A DNA stretch of 64,000 nucleotides from Marchantia polymorpha subsp. ruderalis (lineage: Eukaryota > Streptophyta > Marchantiopsida > Marchantiales > Marchantiaceae), in NCBI GenBank assembly GCA_037833965.1, contig AP031355.1:22717501-22781500 (forward strand), read 5' to 3'. A program made the translations under genes and the position numbers. The notes beneath the pieces were generated by a model, which was not told where the DNA came from, did no database searches, and saw only the letters and a list, made by a program, of their open reading frames with translations. This document shows positions 24,287 through 36,200 of the stretch, piece after piece (positions within the stretch are counted from its first letter, which is position 1; every line of letters begins with the position of its first letter).

Positions 24287-24328
24287 TGTTGAGGATGAGA
24301 TAAGAAAGATCACATCATGAAGTATTGT
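24287..24328 (+). pseudogene. Broken CCHC zinc knuckle of gag
   Basis: The spacing Cys-x2-[stop]-x4-His-x4-Cys is preserved, but the second cysteine position is TGA and the codon after the first cysteine is also TGA. The knuckle normally binds template RNA; this one is disrupted by two stops. Confidence 0.75.
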
Positions 24329-24466
24329 CGGATGACAAGTACAGACTCCTCTTTAGTGGCAAACGTTGCGGAGCATTTTGATACCGAAAACAACAATCTG
24401 TACTCAAACGGCTTATGATGCCAGAGGTATATCATCTGCAATTCACCAAAAGTTGTTGGTCATATA

Positions 24467-24530
24467 TGGTATCTGAACTGTGTTTGTTCTTATCACATTT
24501 GTTACATTAGAGAGTTCTTTTGTACTTTCG
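24467..24530 (+). pseudogene. copia protease start, active site lost
   Basis: Trp-Tyr-Leu-Asn-Cys-Val-Cys-Ser-Tyr-His-Ile-Cys aligns with the usual Trp-x-Leu-Asp-(Ser/Thr)-(Gly/Ala)-Cys-Ser-x-His motif of copia aspartic proteases. The catalytic Asp is Asn (24476-24478) and the small residue after it is replaced by Val, so this copy could not cleave the polyprotein. Confidence 0.7.
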
Positions 24531-24715
24531 TCATATCAAATGGTTCACTAACCAATCCTGTAAAATTGAGGGTGGTGGAATCTATAAAGATCTGGATGTT
24601 TGATGAAGTCAATCGTACGTTGACCCATGTTATGTTTATATTTAACATGAGAAAGAACTTGATGTCTTTTGGAGTGTTAGACTCACACGGATTAGAGTGA
24701 AATTCTAAACAATAC

Positions 24716-24964
24716 GTGTTAATTGTTAGATCATATGATAAGAAGATTATTCTTGGAGTATACAAGCACAATAATTTGTACTTGTCAGAACGCATCATTA
24801 TTTGTGGAGAAGTTAACTTTACTAGATCTCGCGTTGAGATGTCTCATGTATGTCATTCCAGATTATGCCATATGAGTAGTCGATTCATGTTTCTTTTTTA
24901 TGAGAAAAACCTACACCAAACTTGGGTAAAGTTGACTTGGCATTCTGTGAATATTGCATCATGA
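24716..24964 (+). pseudogene. GAG-pre-integrase domain remnant
   Basis: An 82-codon open frame carries the His-x-x-Leu-x-His-Met-Ser core (His-Ser-Arg-Leu-Cys-His-Met-Ser), with Cys where copia elements usually have Gly. It precedes the integrase core in the normal order. Confidence 0.75.
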
Positions 24965-25020
24965 AAAAATAGCATATGCAAGCTTTTAGCGTTGAAGCTC
25001 ATAGTTCCACGGATATACTA

Positions 25021-25745
25021 GAGTATATACATAGTGACGTGTTGAAAGCCTTACCTGTTGCCTCACTCTTTGGAAAGTTGTACTATGTCTCTTTATAGAT
25101 GATTATTCCATATATGTGTAGGTATATTTTCTTACCCACAAGTATGAAGTGTTTTCAAGCTTCAAAAGTTGATGCATACAAGTTAAAGACTCAAACTGGA
25201 CACAAGGTGAAATATGTGAGATCAGATGAGGAATTTTAGAGGTATTGTACAGAGAATGAAATGACTTGCCATTTCACAAAGATTTGATCTCTACAACAAA
25301 ATGATGTTTCTGAAAGACTCAATCGAACTGTGTTGAAAAATGTGCGAATTATACTAAGCTAATCAAGTTTATTGGGAGAATTTTGGGCCGATACTGTAAA
25401 CACCGCAATTTATTTGGTAAACATTTCCACTTCTAGTGCAATCAATTTATCAACACCGTTTGAACTGAAGCATAAATGGATGGCGGATTATAATCGCTTG
25501 AGATTTTTTGGTTGTACGGTTTATCTTTCACACCAAAAGAGCACAAGACTAAATTAGATTCTATATCCAAGAAATATCATTTTCTTGAATATGCTAGTGA
25601 AATGAAATGTTACAAGCTATGTAATACAATTGCCCGTAAGGTGATTGTTAGTAGGGATGTTTCTTTCAATGAGTCTGGCTTATTGAAAGAGTTAGTGATA
25701 TGGTATTTAGTTGCCTCTATATATTATTATTCTATCATGTTATGA
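25021..25745 (+). pseudogene. copia integrase remnant
   Basis: The integrase core is recognisable. The first Asp is in Tyr-Ile-His-Ser-Asp-Val (Asp codon 25036), the second in Val-Arg-Ser-Asp (25225), and the Glu in Val-Ser-Glu-Arg-Leu-Asn-Arg-Thr (25312). All three lie in one frame, but a TAG sits at about 25237 and the Asp-to-Glu interval is 28 residues rather than the usual 35. The C-terminal part follows (Gly-Glu-Phe-Trp-Ala-Asp-Thr-Val-Asn-Thr-Ala, then Leu-Arg-Phe-Phe-Gly-Cys). A frameshift near 25540 precedes the end segment with Lys-Val-Ile-Val-Ser-Arg-Asp-Val. The integrase would insert element DNA into the genome; this copy is inactive. Confidence 0.9.
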
Positions 25746-25876
25746 TTACGATTTAATTCTAGTTAATTTTTGTGTAAAGAATATCATTGTGTTAGAAGTA
25801 TGTATGGAATTTCTTGCGAATAATAATATAGGTTAGAGAGTTTATTGAGATTATTTAACACAAGTTAAGGAGAGAT

Positions 25877-26138
25877 TGTTGAGGTTAACTCTAGTTAAGA
25901 AGTAACATCATGTGTAGTTATTTATAGTTGAGATTGGTCTCTTATGTTAGATATATATATATCCTTGATGCTTCTGTGCATGACGTATGGTTGTGCTTTC
26001 ATCTGAGCGGTAAAGTCTCTCGCATGTATTATTTTGTTAACGTAGCCCTTGAAGGCTAAATCACGTTATAAGTTGGTGTCTCTTGTGTTGTTGACTTGGC
26101 CTATATGAGTCACTGAGTTTTTCGCTTTTACATTAAAA
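25877..26138 (+). repeat. 3' LTR of copia element
   Basis: Begins TGTTGAGGTTAACTC and ends ACATTAAAA, where the 5' LTR has ACGTTAACA. It shares the TATATA...TCCTT block and the TTGTTGACTTG block near the end with the 5' LTR. The exact 3' end is uncertain by a few bases because the terminal CA is mutated. Confidence 0.85.
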
Positions 26139-29100
26139 ATTCATATCAATTTGTATCAAAATTAAATAAAAATCTGAACTTACTCATATATATCACATTG
26201 TTTTAATATATTACATAATTTTAAATAATTGTATATCAATATTCAAAATAAAATAAAATATTCAAAACTTTGTATGAGCTTGTATCTATATTTTTATATC
26301 TTTAATACAATTTTCTATCATTACATTTATATCACATTGTTTCAATATTATTATATTGATATTAATAGAACCAATTAATTAATCAAGAATCAATATGCTT
26401 AAACTAGTCTAATTTGATCAAACATTATTTTAGATTCATTATTTTATTTTAGATATACTTTTTTATCTTCAAATATAATAAAATTATGAGAAAACATTTT
26501 TCTATAAAAAATATATCTATTTTGAGAAACAATTAATGATAATGATATCCAAGAATAATACTAAGTAGATTTATCTGTTATGTCATGCGGATGTCAATTC
26601 ATATTAGAAATTTTTTAACCAACTTGTCTAATAATGCTTTTGATATATTTTCTTTTTTTTTCAGTTTTCTTTTCACTATGTTTTATTGGACTATTTTTAT
26701 ACGTTTTACACTTATTTAAATAGAATTAAGGAATTAGATGTATTGCTTTGTCTGTATTGCAAAAAAATTTCAATATCATAATCATAATAGTTCTAAATGT
26801 ATAAAAAGTTTGTTTTAGACATCTTAGTTTGAAAGTAAATATAATCAATGTAATCTTGCAAAACAATCAATGCAATTTTTCAACATTAATTTTAATATTT
26901 AATGATTGTTATCCATATGTTCATAAAAAGTTAAATAGAATGTTATATCAAATTCAAAAGCTCAAACAAAGATTGTATAAAAACAAATAAAACATTGTTA
27001 TATATATATATCTATATCATGATCTTAAGACAAATTTAGTTATCAATTTTATCCTATGAATTTAAAATATTGTAAAATCATGGAAAATCATTGAATATTA
27101 TGAGGGAATAAATTTATATGCAATTTATGATTTTAAATTTTGAAATTTTTAAATCATGTCATCAAAAGTGCATATTGTAAACTCATCGTCCAAAATTACT
27201 TTTTCACTTCAAAAAATTTCATGAAAAAAATGCATCATTTTAATTTTTGAATATAAAAATATAAAAATTACGTAATATATATTTTAACTTGAAAATTCTA
27301 AAAACATTAGATTGAACATGTATTGAAAATACAATGTGAAGTAATATTTTTTATTCAATTTTTATTAAAAGCAGTTTGAAATTATTTTTTAATATATTTC
27401 CTGTATATATTAAAATAATGATAAATTTGAACTTTCAAGTAATAAAATCTTATCAATAAATAAAATGTAGTATCTAGAATTAATAATATAATTTAAATCT
27501 TAAATTTGAATATTTGGAACATTTTATGAATAATTATTTAAAATAAAAATAACACAAGATCTAAAGACATTAATACGTTAATTTATAATTCATAATAACT
27601 TCAGTTAAGTTATAATTAAATTAATTAATAATAATTTAATTTATTACTTTATAATTCATTTTGAAAATTATAAGACAAAATTGTGTAGTCTTCATGTTTA
27701 CTTATTACAATTATTCATATTTTTCAAAAATATCCATGACAATAGACAAAATTTTCAATATATATACACTAAATTTCAACATGTAATTTTTTTTAACTTT
27801 AATAAATAACTTCACATCTTGAGTATATTATTATTGCAGAGCAATGATTAATAATTTTGAAGTTAAAATCCTATCATATTAATAATTATGACAGAATTAG
27901 ATATTTTTGGTTTTGTTAAAAATAACAAAAAAAGTGAATTTTTAAAAAAATAAAAAAATCAAAGCAATAGATTGAAATTAAATAGTTTGGAAAAAATCAT
28001 GTATATTAAATTGTAGAAGTAGAAATTATAGAATGAAAGAAATATATAATCAAAACATTGAATTATTAGCTCTAGTTCATATTATATTCAGTTGACAAAA
28101 AGTTTACTTGTTTATAAGTCAAATGTATCAAAGTGATTTTGATAATCATTACTTACATTTGGATAATACATACATAATTTTAAATTAGCAATGATGAACA
28201 TATTCAAGCTTTTGAATTTTGCAAAGTATCTCAATATTTAAAGATTTATATTGAAAAAAATTTTATTTAATTTTTAATTTGTAAATCTAATAGAATGAAT
28301 ATGTCATCAAAATTTTATATCTTAACCTTTGATTCATCCAAAAAAAATATTTATAAGAACTTCAGATAAATTATAATATTTGAAATATGCTTACTTCAAT
28401 AGAGCTATAATAACTTACTATAGGCTTATTGTATCATGAAAATTTTGCTAAACAGCTGAAATATCTTGCCTAATTGAATTCAAGGAAAAAAAATCAAGAG
28501 TATTCAAAAACTTGGAAATTTACATCTTGTAATTTCAATATTACAATAGCAAAACAATCAACTTTATGATCAAAATTTTTGTTTTGATCCATCTTGAACT
28601 CTATCCTTCCATAGAGTTCAAGAGAGAGCAGTTAGAAAACAAACCATTCATGACCTGGTTGAAATATACCATCAATAGGCATGTAGCGAGCAACGTAAGT
28701 TCATGATCTTCGCCATTTACACTTGAAGAGAGTTGTACCTCCGGTACATTCGGGTTTTCGGTGTCATTGATGCTTCAAATGAAATAGAAAAAATGTTTTG
28801 TTAGGCAGGGCTCAAGTTCTAGCCTAGGATAGCAAGGATCCCAAAATTACATATGTTTGCGTTCTGTTTGCAATTGATTTTAAAAGTTATTAGCTACAAT
28901 AGCTTTGTGGAGATATGGATGACAAGGATAATGTAACTAATCATCTCTCCAAACTAATATAAACTCAATTATATTAAGTACTACAAAGTTTCCTTGTTAG
29001 AAAATAAATCCAACGATCAATTGTTGAAGTTGAGTTTGTATGCGAACTCTCAGAACGCCCGAAGCCCCTGCCCTTAGTCTGCAACTATTGATCTCATATC

Positions 29101-29614
29101 TTATGTCTAGGAACAAACTCCTCCCTACTTGGCTTCTATAAAGCCAAGACATAGTTTGTAACAAGTCATCGTTTTCTGCCCAAAACTAGTAGATTAAGAT
29201 TTACTTGTCAAGAGATTTAAGTCAATCGATACAATGTCTTATGATTCAATGCAAGTTATGATTAATTAGAAGTTTTGAATAGTCACGGTAAAAGAAAAGA
29301 GTGCAAATTGATCAATCTAACCAATTTGCGAATCAACACATTCAAACTAAAGTTTCAGTAAGGTCACTTTTGATTGCTTAGAATAAGTATAAATAACATT
29401 ACAACCTTTACCGGACATCACCCAAGGCAAGTAGTTCAAATCTCACATAATATCAAAATCTACAAGCAACCTGCACCGTGCGTTGTTTCATCCTCCCTTG
29501 TAGATTTGTAAATTCAACACTATTATCAACAGATACAAAACTGCACAATTTATGTGTTGTGCCTACTTGGCGATCTCCGTCAAATGTTGGAAAGTATCTT
29601 GCGGTCATTAACAA
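26139..29614. other. Very A+T-rich gene-free stretch
   Basis: About 2.4 kb at roughly 20-25% G+C by eye (26.1-28.5 kb), easing to about 35% by 29 kb. There is no coding frame of interest on either strand. Short TA tracts (27000-27010), poly-A and poly-T runs are frequent. It may be strongly decayed transposon sequence; nothing allows a family call. Confidence 0.5.
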
Positions 29615-29858
29615 TTTCAGTTCAATAGACCATTGTAACTTAGCACGTAAAAAGTCAACCTTGCGGTTGAAATTATAAATTATTTTCAATGTCAGACCTG
29701 TTGACGTCACCCATGTACCGACATGAGTCAACGTATGTTTTCATATCGATATGTGGGTGACGCCAGCAAATCTGCACTTGGAAATAATTTATACTTTCAA
29801 CTGCAATGTTGAAAGTAGTTTGTCCGTACTAAGTTACAATGATCTATTGGATTGAAAA
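29615..29858. mobile_element. MITE-like fold-back element
   Basis: Two arms of about 112-118 bp (29615-29726 and 29741-29858) are imperfect reverse complements, about 80% by eye, around a 14-base loop. Shared blocks include CAATAGA(C/T)CATTGTAACTTAG, ATAAATTATTT and GCGTCACCCA/GACGTCACCCA. It has no coding capacity of its own; open frames overlapping it on both strands are products of the symmetry. Structure and size fit a fold-back MITE or a long hairpin RNA precursor. No target-site duplication was identified at the ends. Confidence 0.8.
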
Positions 29859-32735
29859 AATATATATCACGTGTTTAAAGATCCATTCCGCGAGATCTAT
29901 TTTCTTCACAAAGCAATTCTCTCACAGTGAGAATTTTTTATAGATTTTCAGCGAAAGATCTACACATAGCTGACCTGAGAGAGTACCCTACCTCTCTCTC
30001 TGGAGTACAAAGACCTCCAGTCCACTGATGTGTTTCCATAATTAGGTGATTTATCACTGTGCACTGTCATGGGAACGATGAATCACAAACATATGATCTA
30101 AAGTCGGAATGTTATAATGATTCACATCAACTAAAATGTGTGGACTGTTGCACCAGTGCCTTCACTCAAAGACAATGGACAAAGAAACTCTCATGATATT
30201 AAACTTCGAATTATTGGCGACGTATAAATTTTAGCTCTGTACCTTAGCTCATAGCAAGATTGCGTTTGATGTTGACCTTTCACGAGGTATTCATGAAATT
30301 CGAATTGTCCATGAAAACTTCAAAGACAGTTTGGAATCTTGATGACTCGTACGATTCAAATGCTAAATACTTCACGCTTAGCCCCTTTGACTGATCTACA
30401 AACAGATTGACTTCATTCACTTGACAGATAGTAGTCTGTTGTGATCCTTTGCAAGAAAGTACCCAGCTTTAGAAATACAAGTGGCTGAATTAACGGGGAA
30501 AATGTATGAGCCTCGAATAAGAAACACAATTGAACAAAACCAGAGGAAGAGGGCTTGACGGGAACTCTGACGTTCAAGCTAGTCACAAGGATGAAAACCG
30601 AACTCCCTTGCCAAATCAGAAGTACAGATTAGGATCTAACATTAATTCTCCAATTCCGAATATTCGCCTCCATGCAGACCTTCATTATGCGTGGTGACTG
30701 GTATTGCAGAATAACGTATCAACAAATCACAATCCGTCGCGTTGTGAAGCATGGCAAAAAGTTTTGCTTGTACTAGACGTACAATACAATCGAATTGAAA
30801 ACTCTTCAGCCGACTGGACGTGGACATTGACGTAAACATTTGTCGATGTAATACATCGGCAATTACATGACTTTCGAAGAATCTGTCATATGTTATTTAA
30901 GAACAAGAACATTTTCGTCTATATTAATAAATCAACAATTGGGTTTCTAAGAATAGTTTCGCTACTGAATGGACTGTGCCCCGCAATTTGATCGACATCC
31001 ACTAGATAATGGAGGTCTTATTTGTCAAGAACACTTAGAAGCAAGTACTTCTGAGCTTATATTTGATACGTTTTCGCTTAACAGCGTTCCATTCAAGTCA
31101 ATATTTAAGCCGTTCCGGTAGCTGGATTGGAATCAAATACTTTTAACATACAAGAGGAGCTAGATTAAGAATCCAAGATTGAGACGAAAGAACAGAAATC
31201 AATGACTCAAATATGTGACTTAGTGTCTGCCAGTGTACACAGTGAGCTGATATAGGGTATGAATCGATGCTTCCTGCTTCCCAGCTAATGCTTGTAAGTA
31301 AGCTGAGAGAAGTATTCAGAAGTTCAATTCAAGATTCAAACCAGTAATGTTCGACGGCTTAAACAACTTCTACAATGTGTCCAAGTAGTATCGACAAGCT
31401 TTCCATCTCAACAAATACTTCTAATGATCCTTTTATTGCATTCAAGATTAGAGTTTGCCCACTGACGCTGTACGTGTCTTGCAGGCAAGTAAGTAAACTA
31501 CGAGGTGGATAAATTTGTTACAACAGAATACACAATGTCAAAATCTCCAATTCCCTTGGTGCTGCATGATATCCAGTCCAGCCAGGATTCCTGTTTTATA
31601 GAGGGCACGAATGTCGCTGGAATTTGAAATTTTCTGACTGACTCATAGTTAGATGTCTCATTGGAGATTCAATACGCCAGCATGACAGCGCTGGATGAAA
31701 CGAACTCACCACACCGGTGGTGCAGTCATGGATGTCAACAATGTGCAGGGGAACTACCGCTGTCAAAAGTAGGAACTGGATTTCCGACTGCTTGATCGAT
31801 GAAATGCAGGACTTGAATGAATGAAGAAGTTTTCAAAGTCAACGTAAGTCCAGTGTAGACCACTGGTCGGCAACAAGTCATAGCAAAGCCTTATAAGTTT
31901 GGTGTATCTACTAGACTGGTATGCGGTGAATGCGAATGAATGTGAATGCGGTGAATGTTCCTACTGAAGGCGTTCGCCGCTCGCTTTGGATCCTCTGAAA
32001 TGTCGTTGTGATCTAGATTTCCCTTCGCAGCAGTCAGTTACAAGATACACTTTCTCCCGTCCGACCAACCGTTTCTGTGTCCGGAGAATGGAGCTTACCA
32101 CATTCTGCTTTTTTCTTCAGAGGCTACTAGAAATTCATGTACGGTGTTGAGATTGGATTGAATCAGAAGTTCAACTCATGAAATTCATGATTCTGCATTG
32201 ACTTTCCTCTAAGCGACAGGAGTTCCAACTGAAACCCAGGAATCACGAGGGTACATGACGATTACAAACATCACAACAATGCTGTAATAAGATGTTGACT
32301 ACGCCTACGCTCAGATCATATGTGGCTGCGACCTTGACGAACAATCTGTAGAAGTAATTTGCCTCTTCAGAACTTCCCTGAAGATTAGGAGGATCGACCT
32401 CTGATTGATTTATCGGAGATCATCGTTGAACTGAAAACATAAAATTAGAGAAATCCGTCTGATTTCTCTCTCTCCGCCTTGTAAGTTGCGAGCTTTGGGA
32501 TGTGATTATAAATCACATTAGTTACTGTATCTTGTAATCGAACCAATTCATGACAGTCGTTCATATACAGGAAGACCCCAACAACTGTATAACTGGATTC
32601 TAGAAATATGATATTAATGATGTGCATGAAAGCTTCGATTATCAGTTAAATGTTCAGACCTTCGGCTTTCTAACATTTATGTTGACAAACAGAATTGCTG
32701 CTTGCGTTTTATGGTCAAGCTGGCAAACTGTTTAA
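29859..32735. other. Gene-free stretch
   Basis: No recognisable gene on either strand; the longest frames are about 60 codons. A 9-bp hairpin (AGAGAAATC paired with GATTTCTCT) lies near 32449-32470. Confidence 0.45.
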
Positions 32736-33287
32736 ATGATGTACGAAAGAAGTGAAAGTAGAGGCAACATTCGTGTTCTCGACACTTCGTCAACCACTAC
32801 GGCTACGAGTTGGACCCTAGAAGGTCGTCTACCTGTGTCTGAAGGGACCTTCTTACAAAAGCTTTTTTTTGACAGATACGGAACTTTTAAGACGGCAACA
32901 ATCGGCTTGTGTTTGGTCCATGAGTTCTGTTCATTGAGAAGGACAGTGGAACATCCTATTCCACAAGGGAATCGATGTGATGCATGTGAAGGGATACAGT
33001 TATTAGTTTACGATTATGAGACTTTAAATGGACGTTCTGCCCAGTGTCACGCAATTTTGATGATTCCTCCTCAAGTCTATAATCTTCTAGAAGCTGCAAA
33101 TTTCCTTGGAAATTCCAATGTGGCGAACTGCCACAGAGTCACTTCCAAGGGTTCGTTATCAGCTAGAGCAGCTCTACTCCTATCGAAAGAACAGAGGGTA
33201 AAGCGAAACTGTGACAATTACATCTCAAACGATGATGAAATGTTAGCAGATTATGTTTCTGATCTGATCTTAGAATTTTTTTTCTGA
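32736..33287 (+). CDS. Unassigned 183-residue ORF
   Basis: A single frame starts at ATG (Met-Met-Tyr-Glu-Arg) and ends at TGA just after a T8 run. Composition is protein-like, with a balanced mix of charged and aliphatic residues. Three Cys occur close together (Asn-Arg-Cys-Asp-Ala-Cys-Glu near 32970-32990), followed by Leu-Leu-Val-Tyr-Asp-Tyr-Glu. There is no signal peptide and no clear membrane segment. The surroundings are gene-free for several kb on both sides. I recognise no family. A frame this long is near the upper limit of what chance would give in 64 kb at this base composition, so it could be a lineage-specific gene, an exon, or noise. Confidence 0.3.
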   Translation: MMYERSESRGNIRVLDTSSTTTATSWTLEGRLPVSEGTFLQKLFFDRYGTFKTATIGLCLVHEFCSLRRTVEHPIPQGNRCDACEGIQLLVYDYETLNGRSAQCHAILMIPPQVYNLLEAANFLGNSNVANCHRVTSKGSLSARAALLLSKEQRVKRNCDNYISNDDEMLADYVSDLILEFFF

Positions 33288-36200
33288 AGGGGGGAATGTT
33301 CTGGAAGGATCCGTTTGATAGCTATTTTGATAATTCTCATTTTCTACGAACGTAATGGGCCACTTACTGGGGATATCATAGGTCCTTTTGGTATTTCGGA
33401 TGGGTAAGTAGTAATAGACAAGATCCAATAAATATGGATTAACAGATGAAGAACAAAACAGAGGAAACGTTGGTGCTCTTGATGATCATGATAGATGAAT
33501 TTGTTTGCATATAATATGTTTGGCATGTCTGTGAGGCCGTGTTAAAAATTTCTTTTAGCCACTATTGTTAGTTAGTTGTACTTCTTCCTTCTTCTGCAAG
33601 TGAAAGTACACAACACTTGAATGGAAGGAGACAAAATCGTAATATCTAATCGTAATCACTCGAAGCTCTAATCGTAAGACAACTCGTTGAGAAACTACCC
33701 ACTGTGCCCTGAAAATGAAGACCATGTTGATAATCGATAAGATTGTACAAACTGAATAAACTACATCATCAACTCTGCATTCATCACACCTATATTCATT
33801 GTACATGACTCTTGTCTTTGACAACAAAATTCACATCAGATTCGTTTCATATTTTCTGTAAAAGGTACACAAGCAGCCCTTTTCATAGTTGAGGAAACGG
33901 TACTCAGTACTCCGTCCATGGCCACTGAGATGGATTGAAACTTTGACTCGGGATGCTGAACGAACAAGACCGTACAAGACCCTAAAGCTAGCCTCATGCG
34001 ATCAGCAGCATACATGAAGTAGGGAGAAACTCCCGCATTGGACGACAATTGAATTACAGCAGTCTCCTGCCTAACTACGCTATTTGAACCTGGAGAATAA
34101 TGACAATGTCGAAGAAATCTACCGGTAAACGCCATGCGATACGGATGCTCGTATCAGAAATGTGTAGGACAGGTGGGAGGATAAACGATATTCCTTGATA
34201 TCTGATGAACCTAAAGATAATACTTTTCAGTCCTCAGTCAATCCTTGTTGGTTTCACGGAGGTCGAAGATATGCTTTATGTCTGGATTTATAGATGCATC
34301 GTACCAACTTCCCTCTTCCGCAGTCTTTCGCTCATGGCCAAAGAGAAAAATATTGCATTGAGTTTATCTATTCCGGAAACGAACTTTAGTGGATGCACTA
34401 AAGTTCATCCTGGCAATGACGAAGTCAATTCACAGAAGATGTTGCTTCTCGGAGGGAACTGAGGTCAACAAATATTGTGAGATATCAGCTTTAGTTGCAT
34501 GTCATTTTCTCTTTTAGAGTATGTATCGTTTTTATTATTTAATAATAGTTCGTTGATGAGTCAATATTCTATGGGTTGTGTAGGAATTGAGAGCTTTGAT
34601 TCATTCTGATATAAAGTCAGGGCAGCGAATTAAGGCAGGGCATTATAGTGATAAGGATTTTAAGAATGGTCAAGAGGGAGAACGGGGAGACACATAGAGA
34701 GTGGGAATCATCTGTGAGCAAGTGTTAGTCTTGCTCGGGAAACAGGAGTGATTTTTCGTGTGTATAATTCTCACTAGAACCTTGGAATGACAGTAGGAAG
34801 GTCAAGTCTGACGAAATTGATATTGGATATATATATATATACTCCTTCATGGAGGAGTTGGGGGTACTAGGCTTTCAAACTGAACCTAGTCAACAAATGC
34901 TTGGGTTTGTATGGTGTGTGGGCTGTGATTTCTGTAGGTTATGGGGATTCAGATCACTACAAATATGATCTTGGATTGTTGGAAGTTTTAGATTACCTTT
35001 ATGCATTTATTACCCAAAATGATCCTGAAAACATCTACAATGTGGTACGACCCAGATATAACATTTATTTGGGTACTCCATATGAGTACATATAAACCAA
35101 AGGGGGAAGAAAAATATCAAAAAATTGGTTTCCAAACACAGGAAATTTCAAAAATTACGCCAAATGACAATCTATGACATGTTGAACTAAGTAAATCCGA
35201 ACCCTATAATTTTGGAAAACTTTTCTATATCTAACCGTACTTAAACGGGTGCTTGAGATGCGGGAAGATGTACCACAACGACCAAATTCCGAGGATAAAT
35301 TGGCTCTTTCTGATCGATAGAAGATCGCCCGTGGGCATTCAGATTACATTCTCTACTTAAAACTACTACTCTCTACTACTAAACTATGCATGCCCGTGCC
35401 AAAAGAGACAAGGAACAACTTTATCACTTGATACTAAGGACTCCAAGGGCAGGATTCTGTCTTCGTTCTTAGAGCCTGTGGATTGTACAAACTTCTCAGA
35501 TCGAGATTTTAAATCCCCTGGATATTGGCAGTGCTGGATTCTGTCAGACAGGTTTAAAAAGAGGAAAATCATTTTGATCGTCCGATTGAGACAAGGGAGA
35601 ACCAAAGGAGACCAAAATATGTTTTTTTTCACTTGATCTTCTTCGAGAAAACATATATTTCCATCCTACCAGGACTCAAGGGAAATACTCTGGTTCTTGG
35701 TCTCAGAACCACTGCACGGGTCAATATTGGTCAAGAATAGTCACAAAAATGCTTTGAAAAATGTTAAAAAACAGAAAGACAGGTCAACTAGCGAAGTCTG
35801 GACAACAATCACAAATGTAGTTCATCTGTTCTCTAACCAAAATCTCGAACAAAGACCAGGTCCTGTCGACTGCAACCCGCAAGTCTTGAATCAAGGCATT
35901 CGATCCTAGCGAACATTATGAAGTCTTTGGTATATGGAATCAAACATTTGCATAAATCTCGGGTCAGCTATGAGGGTTAAAATAGATAAGGTAGTCAAGA
36001 TGGGAGATCGTCTTCTGTCGCTTGCATTCATGCTCATCTAATTTTTTCCACGACTCTTGCCTCTGTTGCTTTTGTAACAGCATGAGGCTGTTGCTGTTAC
36101 AGCGTTATGGCTTCATTACCTGCAACTTTTCATCTTCTAAAACTACACTCCTCCCATGTTTACGAATTCCACTACAGTTGCAAGAAGGATTTTTTTTTTT

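Larger units (their letters stand above)
22443..26138 (+). mobile_element. Decayed Ty1/copia LTR retrotransposon lacking reverse transcriptase
   Basis: The element is bounded by two related LTRs and carries remnants in the copia order gag, protease, integrase on the plus strand. Coding is broken by many stops and by a frameshift near 25540. After the conserved integrase end (Ser-Arg-Asp-Val-Ser-Phe-Asn-Glu) the sequence passes within about 200 bases into the 3' LTR, so the reverse transcriptase and RNase H region, normally about 2 kb, is absent. The internal part is about 3.1 kb. The LTRs are clearly diverged from each other, and I see no convincing target-site duplication at the chosen ends, consistent with an old insertion. 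A purine-rich stretch (GGAGAGAT) sits just before the 3' LTR as the likely polypurine tract. Confidence 0.92.

Noticed and set aside
29453..29731. Paired ORFs on both strands
   Set aside because: They partly overlap the fold-back element, and neither strand shows a protein family motif.
34490..34920. Possible solo LTR (TA tract followed by TCCTT)
   Set aside because: No matching copy in the window, no TG...CA ends and no target-site duplication found.
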